A stretch of DNA of 64,000 bases, taken from positions 1 to 64,000 of the forward strand of contig NZ_MTCM01000004.1 in the NCBI RefSeq assembly GCF_002000245.1. Direction: 5' to 3'. The DNA is from Sphingobacterium sp. CZ-UAM (GTDB taxonomy: Bacteria; Bacteroidota; Bacteroidia; Sphingobacteriales; Sphingobacteriaceae). The notes under the pieces were generated by a model, which saw only the letters and a list, made by a program, of their open reading frames with translations, made no database searches and was not told the origin of the DNA. Shown one piece after another: positions 18,188 through 25,488 of this stretch. How positions within the stretch are numbered: the first letter of the stretch is position 1; each line of letters begins with the position of its first letter. The position numbers were made by a program, and so were the translations under genes.

Positions 18188-19513
18188 CTAGTGACCTTTT
18201 GGTTCAACATCTACACGTTTGATATCTGCCCCTAGCTTACGTAAACGCTCCTCGATATCCTGATAGCCACGTTCGATCTGCTCGATATTGTGAATCACAG
18301 ATTTACCTTTTGCAGATAATGCCGCGATCAATAAGGATACTCCTGCACGGATATCTGGAGATGTCATTTCGATACCCTTCAGTGTGTGTGATTTGTTCAA
18401 ACCAATGACAGTAGCACGGTGCGGATCACATAAAATAATCTGTGCACCCATATCGATCAATTTGTCGACAAAGAACAGTCTACTTTCAAACATCTTTTGG
18501 TGAATCAAAACATTTCCCTTTGCTTGTGTTGCCACTACGAGAATAATACTCAATAGATCCGGTGTGAATCCAGGCCATGGCGCATCCGATATGGTCAGGA
18601 TAGAACCATCTATAAATGTATCAATTTCGTAAGAATCCTGAGCCGGAATAAAGATATCATCCCCGCGTAGTTCAAACTGAATCCCTAAGCGAGAGAATAC
18701 CGATGGAATTACACCCAGTTCCTGGAAACAAACATCTTTAATAGTAATTTCAGAACCTGTCATTGCGGCTAATCCAATAAAAGAGCCGATCTCGATCATA
18801 TCAGGTAACATGCGGTGAGATGTTCCGCCAAGGCGTTCTACACCTTCAATGGTCAATAAATTGGATCCAATACCCGATATCTTTGCTCCCATCCGGTTCA
18901 ACATCTTACAGAGCTGTTGCAAATAAGGTTCGCACGCCGCATTGTAAATGGTTGTTGTTCCTTTGGCCAATACAGCAGCCATAACGATATTTGCTGTACC
19001 AGTAACAGAAGCTTCGTCCAATAAGATGTAGTTACCTTTTAGTTCAGTAGCATCCACATTAAAAAAATGTGTTGAAGCATCGTAAACAAATTTGGCTCCT
19101 AGTTTTTCAAAGCCCAGAAAATGGGTATCCAAACGTCGGCGCCCAATTTTATCACCCCCTGGTTTTGGAATGGCAGCCTTCCCAAATCTAGCCAACAATG
19201 GTCCGACAATCATAATAGAACCACGCAAGCCACCACCTTTCTCTTTAAATTCAGGCGATTGGAAATAATCTATATTAATATCTTTCGCTTCAAAAACGTA
19301 AGTATCTTTGTCTATCCGATCAATCTTAACGCCTAACGCGCCTAATAGATCAATTAATTTATTGACATCCTTAATATCGGGAATATTACTGATGGTCATG
19401 GGTTCCTCAGTCAGTAAAACTGCTGACAGAATCTGTAAAGCTTCATTTTTTGCTCCCTGAGGAATAATCTCTCCCTTTAACGGTTTTCCACCGATTATTT
19501 CAAATGCATTCAT
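18188..19513 (-). CDS. murA: UDP-N-acetylglucosamine 1-carboxyvinyltransferase, Asp form
   Basis: A 441-residue MurA, catalysing the first committed step of peptidoglycan synthesis (enolpyruvyl transfer to UDP-GlcNAc) in the cytoplasm. GAKNEALQIL (Lys22, Asn23) and RGSIMIVGPLLARFG are family signatures. The catalytic-loop position that is Cys115 in E. coli is Asp121 here (PKPGGDKIGRR). The Asp form is known from other bacteria to be active and insensitive to fosfomycin. It is transcribed leftward as a single gene downstream of the DUF4290 gene. Confidence 0.95.
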   Translation of the reverse strand: MNAFEIIGGKPLKGEIIPQGAKNEALQILSAVLLTEEPMTISNIPDIKDVNKLIDLLGALGVKIDRIDKDTYVFEAKDINIDYFQSPEFKEKGGGLRGSIMIVGPLLARFGKAAIPKPGGDKIGRRRLDTHFLGFEKLGAKFVYDASTHFFNVDATELKGNYILLDEASVTGTANIVMAAVLAKGTTTIYNAACEPYLQQLCKMLNRMGAKISGIGSNLLTIEGVERLGGTSHRMLPDMIEIGSFIGLAAMTGSEITIKDVCFQELGVIPSVFSRLGIQFELRGDDIFIPAQDSYEIDTFIDGSILTISDAPWPGFTPDLLSIILVVATQAKGNVLIHQKMFESRLFFVDKLIDMGAQIILCDPHRATVIGLNKSHTLKGIEMTSPDIRAGVSLLIAALSAKGKSVIHNIEQIERGYQDIEERLRKLGADIKRVDVEPKGH

Positions 19514-19722
19514 TTATATAACTGATATCTTCTTATTACACCAAAACCCGGCTTATAATTTAGCTTATGCCACTAAATGACATTGCGGGATTCTTAAAAT
19601 CAACGAAATTATACTAAAAAATTTTATGGCATTGTCCGATCAACAAATCAAGATCGCATCAGATTTTATTAATCCAATATCTAAACCAAAGCTGACAGAC
19701 AAATCCATGCTATAAATAAAGA

Positions 19723-19764
19723 AGGCAATTGTAAAGAAATCTATGAATCACTTCGCAATTGCCT
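19723..19764 (-). terminator. Terminator of the DUF4290 gene
   Basis: AGGCAATTG (19723-19731) pairs with CAATTGCCT (19756-19764) around a 24-nt loop. In the leftward direction the stem is followed by TCTTTATTTAT, a T-rich tract. Confidence 0.5.
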
Positions 19765-19790
19765 GCTTCTTAAACTAAAAACTTAAAGAA

Positions 19791-20585
19791 CTAGCCTCTT
19801 TTATTATTGTAATTATTTTGAGGTTTTCTATTTCTATTGTTGTTATTATTGTTATTGCTACCAAAGTTATTGCGCTTCATGTTGTTATTGTTATTTGACA
19901 TACGGGGTTTGCTGCCACCACTGCCTTTTGACTGATAACCTGAAGAACTATTGTTATTATTGCTGTTGTTATTATTATTTCCACCAGAGTTGGTCGTTGC
20001 CGGTCCTTTGACACGATTTCCCGGAGGCGGGGTTTTAAAATCAAGTTTGGTCAATACCGTACCTTCAGGTAAGGTTAATTGATATCCAGACAGTTCTTTC
20101 AGATCCTGAATGATCAATTCATCTGATACGGAATCCTTGTTCCAGGTAAGGTACGCCATTTTCATAAAATTGGCGATACCAATAACCATCTGCTCCCGCT
20201 TGGATTCATCAGTTACCTTCAATGCCTTATCGATCATTTTCTCCACTGTAAATCCGTAATGTTTGAATTTAATCGAATGCTGAGGATAACCTAAGTGCTC
20301 GACTTCGTGTTTAACACTTTTGGCTGTAGCAATAGGATAAGGCGAGTCAATATCAAGCTTAAAATCTGAGATGATCTGTAGGTGATCCCAAAGTTTATGC
20401 TTAAAATCAGAAACGTCTCTCAAATGTGGGTTCAGTACCCCCATCATGTCGATCACGATTTGGGCATGTTTATTTCGTTCTTCCTTTGTGGGTAAAGTAC
20501 AGATGTAATCTACCATATTTTGCACATTGCGGCCATATTCTGCAAGGATCAATTTTGGCCTAGTGCTGTTGTAGTCAAAGTTCAT
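19791..20585 (-). CDS. DUF4290 protein with Asn-rich tail
   Basis: A 264-residue protein. Residues 1-195 form a helical domain matching DUF4290, conserved in Bacteroidota with unknown function. Residues 196-264 are low-complexity Asn/Ser/Gly/Arg with runs of up to seven Asn, written in repeated AAT/AAC codons and ending in basic residues. Such tails often mediate RNA binding or condensate formation, which is inference here. It lies 52 bp downstream of the PcrA/UvrD-like gene. Confidence 0.75.
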   Translation of the reverse strand: MNFDYNSTRPKLILAEYGRNVQNMVDYICTLPTKEERNKHAQIVIDMMGVLNPHLRDVSDFKHKLWDHLQIISDFKLDIDSPYPIATAKSVKHEVEHLGYPQHSIKFKHYGFTVEKMIDKALKVTDESKREQMVIGIANFMKMAYLTWNKDSVSDELIIQDLKELSGYQLTLPEGTVLTKLDFKTPPPGNRVKGPATTNSGGNNNNNSNNNNSSSGYQSKGSGGSKPRMSNNNNNMKRNNFGSNNNNNNNRNRKPQNNYNNKRG

Positions 20586-20637
20586 ATAGCTAATATAAGT
20601 ACCTATTAAACGGTTAAGATCTCGTTTTGGTATTTTA

Positions 20638-22917
20638 TTATTGAATTATTCTAAGTTTTGCAAATTTAAGCAACAATTGTTTCTGCCCCAACTCTTTAAA
20701 GAAAATAGTTGCTTTTATATCTCCTTTGTTTCCTTCGAGGTTGACAACCTTACCAAATCCAAAGCGTTCATGTTCAACTTCCATGCCGACCTGAAGATTT
20801 GATGTGTCAGAAGGAGCAAAACCCGCAGTAGGTTTGTGGGCTTTTGGCAGTATCGACGTTGTTTTGACCATTGGCTTAGGCTTAGGTTTCGAAAACACAT
20901 CGTCACTATCCTTTTGTTGCCATGCAATTCGTTCGCCCTGAAAACTGCCGGCTGAGGCGGAAGTTTGTCGTGGTTTAAAATCCAATGCAAGACAAGCAGG
21001 ATTCAATTCATCCAAAAAACGACTGGGTTCGCAATTATTCAACGTTCCCCAACGATATCGCGAAGTAGCATACGAAAGTAGTAATTTTTTTTCAGCTCTG
21101 GTAACAGCAACGTAAAAAAGTCTTCTTTCTTCTTCCAATTCCGATCTGGAATTCAATGACAACTGAGAGGGAAACAAGTTTTCTTCAAGACCTACAATAA
21201 ATACGATTGGAAACTCAAGTCCCTTGGAAGAGTGTATTGTCATCAAGGAAACCGTATCTGCATTTGGATCTTTATCGTTGTCATCATTGGTCAACAAAGC
21301 AATATCCTGCATGTATACATCAAGACCACGCTCTTCAATATCCTCGCGTTCCGAAAACTCCTTAATACCATTAAGTAGCTCCTGAATATTTTCATAACGC
21401 GCTAATCCTTCGACAGATTTATCTTCGTATAGTTCTTTCAATATACCACAATGCTGTGCGATATGCATGGCGGTATCAAATGCATTGTTATTTTTAGCCA
21501 ATGCCTGAAAACTCTGTATCATCTGCGCAAAACCACCTACTGAGGTCGCACTACGACCATCCAGAAAATGCGCTGAATTGGCAACAACATCCCATATACG
21601 ATATTGATTTTGATCTGCAGCAATCATAATCTTCTCTATGGTTGTATCTCCAATCCCCCGACGTGGGTAATTGATGACACGTTTCAGGGCCTCCTCATCA
21701 TTGGGATTAAAAGTAAGACGGAAATAAGCAATCAGGTCTTTAATCTCTTTTCTTTGGTAGAAAGATGTCCCGCCATAGATTTTATAAGGTATATTGATCT
21801 TCCGCAGGGCCTCCTCCATCGCCCTTGACTGCGCATTGGTCCGATAAAGAATCGCAAAATCTTTGTAATTGAGTCCCTTCAGAGATTTCTCTTCAATGAT
21901 TTGGTCCGCAACGATTTTCCCCTCTTCGTTATCAGAGAAGGCGCGTGAAACCTTAATTTTCTCTCCTTCTTCATTATCCGAAAAAACGTTTTTTTCCAGC
22001 TGATTCTGATTATTAGCGATCACCGAATTGGCTGCATTAACGATCATTTTGGTGGATCTATAATTTTGTTCCAATTTAAAGATCTTCACATCTGGATAAT
22101 CTTTCTGGAAATTCAGAATATTCTGGATATTTGCTCCCCGAAAGGCATATATAGACTGTGCATCGTCACCCACAACGCAGATATTTTCATTGACGGCCGC
22201 CAGTCGTTTTACAATCAGGTACTGGGAAAAGTTCGTATCCTGATACTCATCGACCATGAGGTAACGGAATTGATGCTGGTATTTGTGCAATACCTCAGGA
22301 TGTTTGTTCAATAAAACATTTGTCTTGAACAGGAGATCATCAAAATCCATGGCACCTGCACGGTAACAACGCTGTGCATAGGTCATGTAAATCTGTCCCA
22401 ATTGACCACGTCCATTCGAAATATCCTCAGCTAATATAGCTTCGTTCTTATTGTACTCCTGTGGCGAGATCAAGTTATTCTTGGCTTGGGATATCCGACC
22501 GTAAACATGATTGACATTATATAATTTGTCATCCAGGTTCATTTCCTTTAGGATCGCACGTAGCAGACTTTTGGTATCATCGGTATCGTAGATGGTAAAA
22601 TTTCGGGGATATCCAATTAGTTCAGCTTCTACGCGAAGTATCTTTGCGAATACGGAGTGAAATGTCCCCATCCAAATATTTTTTGCTTCGCTTCCCACGA
22701 CAGAAACAATACGCGCTCGCATTTCCTTGGCTGCTTTATTCGTAAATGTCAAGACCAAGATATTGAATGGATCAATTCCTTTTTGAATCAAATGTGCGAC
22801 ACGATAAGTAATTACCCGTGTTTTTCCTGAACCAGCTCCTGCAACAATCATGACAGGGCCTTCTGTTTGCTCTACGGCTCCTCGTTGTGAAGGGTTTAAA
22901 CCCGCTAAATAATCCAA
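20638..22917 (-). CDS. pcrA: ATP-dependent DNA helicase, UvrD/PcrA type
   Basis: A 759-residue superfamily 1A helicase. Visible motifs: Walker A VAGAGSGKTRV near residue 26, motif II VDEYQDTN, VGDDAQSIYAFRGA, EQNYRS, TIHSSKGLEFP, and VAVTRAEKKL. It unwinds DNA 3' to 5' in repair and clears stalled complexes. The C-terminal tail includes GMEVEHERFGFGKV, the Tudor-like domain that in PcrA contacts RNA polymerase. The DUF4290 gene follows 52 bp downstream. Confidence 0.93.
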   Translation of the reverse strand: MDYLAGLNPSQRGAVEQTEGPVMIVAGAGSGKTRVITYRVAHLIQKGIDPFNILVLTFTNKAAKEMRARIVSVVGSEAKNIWMGTFHSVFAKILRVEAELIGYPRNFTIYDTDDTKSLLRAILKEMNLDDKLYNVNHVYGRISQAKNNLISPQEYNKNEAILAEDISNGRGQLGQIYMTYAQRCYRAGAMDFDDLLFKTNVLLNKHPEVLHKYQHQFRYLMVDEYQDTNFSQYLIVKRLAAVNENICVVGDDAQSIYAFRGANIQNILNFQKDYPDVKIFKLEQNYRSTKMIVNAANSVIANNQNQLEKNVFSDNEEGEKIKVSRAFSDNEEGKIVADQIIEEKSLKGLNYKDFAILYRTNAQSRAMEEALRKINIPYKIYGGTSFYQRKEIKDLIAYFRLTFNPNDEEALKRVINYPRRGIGDTTIEKIMIAADQNQYRIWDVVANSAHFLDGRSATSVGGFAQMIQSFQALAKNNNAFDTAMHIAQHCGILKELYEDKSVEGLARYENIQELLNGIKEFSEREDIEERGLDVYMQDIALLTNDDNDKDPNADTVSLMTIHSSKGLEFPIVFIVGLEENLFPSQLSLNSRSELEEERRLFYVAVTRAEKKLLLSYATSRYRWGTLNNCEPSRFLDELNPACLALDFKPRQTSASAGSFQGERIAWQQKDSDDVFSKPKPKPMVKTTSILPKAHKPTAGFAPSDTSNLQVGMEVEHERFGFGKVVNLEGNKGDIKATIFFKELGQKQLLLKFAKLRIIQ

Positions 22918-23012
22918 ATTAACTCCTTAAATTTTAAAACCTGAGAATAGGGTATAAAAGTACAAATTTCCCCGCGATCACTGGAGCTATCTTGCTAATA
23001 TTTTTACACAAA

Positions 23013-23042
23013 AAAACCTGATAATGCAAATTATCAGGTTTT
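23013..23042 (-). terminator. Terminator of guaB
   Basis: AAAACCTGATAAT (23013-23025) and ATTATCAGGTTTT (23030-23042) form a 13-bp perfect stem with a 4-nt loop and symmetrical A/T tracts, placed 19 nt after the leftward guaB stop. Confidence 0.7.
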
Positions 23043-23060
23043 ATATAAATAAAGCCCAGT

Positions 23061-24536
23061 TTAGCCTCTGCTATTATAGTTAGGAGCTTCTTTTGTAATC
23101 GAGATATTATGTGGATGAGATTCTCTCAAACCGGCACCTGTAATACGGACAAATTGTGCTTCCTGTAGTTTTTCAATTGTTGCGGCACCACAATAACCCA
23201 TTGAAGCGCGCAACCCACCGATATACTGATATACGACCTCAGCCAATGTACCTTTATAAGGAACACGACCAACAATACCCTCTGGAACCAGCTTTTTGAT
23301 ATCATCTTCTACATCCTGAAAGTAACGATCTTTAGAACCTTTTTCCATTGCTTCGATAGATCCCATACCACGGTAGGATTTAAATTTACGTCCTTCGTAG
23401 ATAATAGTTTCTCCTGGAGCTTCCTCAACGCCGGCAAATAGCGATCCAGCCATAATGGTGCTCGCCCCTGCAGCAATCGCTTTTGCGATATCACCGGTTT
23501 GTTTGATCCCCCCATCAGCGATCAATGGTACTCCAGTACCTTTTAGCGCTTTAGCGACTTCGTAAACAGCGTATAATTGGGGAACACCAACACCTGCAAT
23601 AATACGGGTTGTACAGATCGAGCCTGGCCCGATACCTACCTTTACAGCATCCGCGCCAGCTTCAGCTAATGCTGTTGCAGCCGCTCCTGTTGCAATATTT
23701 CCGACGATCACCTGTAGTTCTGGGAACTTGGATTTCACCAATTTCAATTTGTCAATTACACCTTTAGAGTGTCCGTGCGCAGTATCAATGGTTACTACGT
23801 CCACACCTGCCTTTACCAAAGCTTCAACCCGGTCCAATGTATCTGGGGTAACACCGACAGCAGCACCTACTAATAGACGACCATGGCTATCTTTAGCAGC
23901 ATTTGGATAGTGCTTATATTTTTGTATATCCTTAAAAGTGATCAAACCTTTCAGGATACCTTCCTTATTGACAACAGGAAGTTTCTCGATTTTTTCGTTC
24001 TGGAGAATTTCTTCAGCTTTCACCAAATCCGTTCCTTCGGGGGCAACGACAAGATTATCTTTCGTCATCAGCTCATTGATCGGACGGCGCATATCTTTTT
24101 GAAAACGAAGGTCACGATTGGTGACGATACCCACTAACTGCCCTTTTTCGTTAACCACTGGAATTCCCCCAATTTTATGTTCTTTCATAATATTGAAGGC
24201 GTCGCCAACAGTTGCAGTAGCCAATAATGTTACCGGATCTTGGATCATGCCGCTTTCAGAACGCTTTACTTTACGCACCTCAGCAGCTTGCTCTGCAATA
24301 GTCATGTTTTTATGTAACATACCAATACCGCCCGCCTGTGCGATCGCAATTGCTAAATCAGCACCCGTTACTGTATCCATTGCCGCAGAAACCAATGGAA
24401 TATTTAATTTGATTTTTTTTGTCAGCGAGGTACTCGTATCGACGTCACGGGGTAAAATTTCAGAATAAGCTGGAATTAATAAGACGTCATCGTAAGTGAG
24501 ACCTTCTGCTACGAATTTTTGTGGATCTAATTGCAT
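23061..24536 (-). CDS. guaB: Inosine-5'-monophosphate dehydrogenase
   Basis: A 491-residue IMPDH, which oxidises IMP to XMP with NAD, the rate-limiting step of GTP synthesis. The TIM barrel begins LTYDDVLLIPAYSE; two CBS domains (about residues 95-210) are inserted and carry IGGIPVVNEKGQLVGIVTNRD. The catalytic cysteine lies in GPGSICTTRI, and the flap reads SYRGMGSIEAM. A 15-bp palindrome at 24560-24574 lies directly upstream and may be an operator. Confidence 0.96.
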   Translation of the reverse strand: MQLDPQKFVAEGLTYDDVLLIPAYSEILPRDVDTSTSLTKKIKLNIPLVSAAMDTVTGADLAIAIAQAGGIGMLHKNMTIAEQAAEVRKVKRSESGMIQDPVTLLATATVGDAFNIMKEHKIGGIPVVNEKGQLVGIVTNRDLRFQKDMRRPINELMTKDNLVVAPEGTDLVKAEEILQNEKIEKLPVVNKEGILKGLITFKDIQKYKHYPNAAKDSHGRLLVGAAVGVTPDTLDRVEALVKAGVDVVTIDTAHGHSKGVIDKLKLVKSKFPELQVIVGNIATGAAATALAEAGADAVKVGIGPGSICTTRIIAGVGVPQLYAVYEVAKALKGTGVPLIADGGIKQTGDIAKAIAAGASTIMAGSLFAGVEEAPGETIIYEGRKFKSYRGMGSIEAMEKGSKDRYFQDVEDDIKKLVPEGIVGRVPYKGTLAEVVYQYIGGLRASMGYCGAATIEKLQEAQFVRITGAGLRESHPHNISITKEAPNYNSRG

Positions 24537-24559
24537 GGCAAATATGTATTGGGTTTTCT

Positions 24560-24577
24560 ATTTGCCAGGCAAATTTA
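24560..24577 (-). promoter_or_regulatory. Palindrome overlapping a candidate guaB -7 box
   Basis: ATTTGCC-A-GGCAAAT (24560-24574) is a perfect odd-centred palindrome. It overlaps CAAATTTA (24570-24577), which on the minus strand reads TAAATTTG, a -7 match. A second GGCAAAT lies at 24537-24543 next to the start codon. No matching -33 box was found. Confidence 0.35.
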
Positions 24578-24757
24578 AGAAAAATAAGCAATATAAAAAA
24601 ATAAAATAAACAAATTACAATCGTTAGACAAATTAGAACGGTTATGAATTGATACAAAAGGTTATTTCCCACCGTTACTTCTTTTTTTGGCAAGCTATTT
24701 GCTTTTGCTTACACGAAAAGTAATTTTAATTAATTGAAAATATAAGTAAAGATAATT

Positions 24758-25231
24758 ATGAAAAAGACCTTACTCTCATTAGCTGCTGTTGCAGCATTAG
24801 CATTTGGTGCACAAGAAGCAAAAGCTCAATCTCCGCAACGTGCTGCTATCGGTGTTGTTTTCGATGGTTCAGGCGGTGACCTTTGGGGTGTTCAATACAA
24901 ACAATCTATGGGCGGCGCCAATAATGGTCAGGCACAGGTGATGTTTGATGACAACGTTGTAGCTGTAGGTGCGGATTATCAATACGCTAGACCATTCCGT
25001 GGTGTAAACGGTTTGGGCTGGTATGCAGGTGTTGGTGCGCAGTTGACATTTGTTGATGCAGGTGACAACGTCACTTTCGTAGGTTTAAGACCACAATTGG
25101 GTCTAGAATTTAAAATCCCAGCTGCTCCTATCGGATTTCATGCTGACTGGAAACCAAACTGGACATTAAACCACGGTTCTGACTTTGACGCATCAACTTT
25201 CTCTTTCGGTATTAAATATACATTGAGATAG
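24758..25231 (+). CDS. Small outer-membrane beta-barrel-like protein
   Basis: A 157-residue exported protein with a clear signal peptide (cleavage after AKAQ, near residue 24). The mature part alternates Gly and aromatic/hydrophobic residues (GWYAGVGAQLTFVDAG, PQLGLEFKIP, FSFGIKYTLR), consistent with a small barrel of about eight strands. Function unknown. It is a single-gene unit with its own terminator. Confidence 0.65.
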   Translation: MKKTLLSLAAVAALAFGAQEAKAQSPQRAAIGVVFDGSGGDLWGVQYKQSMGGANNGQAQVMFDDNVVAVGADYQYARPFRGVNGLGWYAGVGAQLTFVDAGDNVTFVGLRPQLGLEFKIPAAPIGFHADWKPNWTLNHGSDFDASTFSFGIKYTLR

Positions 25232-25245
25232 TATTAAAAAAAGAT

Positions 25246-25281
25246 AAAAAGGCCCTGATCAAGTTAGATCAGGGCCTTTTT
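25246..25281 (+). terminator. Terminator after the small barrel gene
   Basis: AAAAAGGCCCTGATC (25246-25260) and GATCAGGGCCTTTTT (25267-25281) form a 15-bp stem with a 6-nt loop, followed by further T residues. Confidence 0.85.
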
Positions 25282-25334
25282 TTTTATAAAATAAATGCGT
25301 TAAATATTTCTTTTTTTCCGCAATTCTTCTAATT

Positions 25335-25397
25335 TTATGCCTTTGACCTAAATGGCATAAATAAAGCTTTTCATTCTACAAAAATTTTATACCTTTG
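25335..25397 (+). promoter_or_regulatory. secDF promoter region
   Basis: TACCTTTG at 25390-25397 is a full -7 match, with a T-rich element about 19 nt upstream. An inverted repeat TTATGCC (25335-25341) and GGCATAA (25354-25360) lies just upstream and could be a protein-binding site. Confidence 0.4.
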
Positions 25398-25488
25398 CCA
25401 TTCTTGGTAAAGTGTGATTAAACAAGAACTAATTATCAATTACATAAACAGTATTTAACATTAAAATTAATACAATTAATAACAGACG

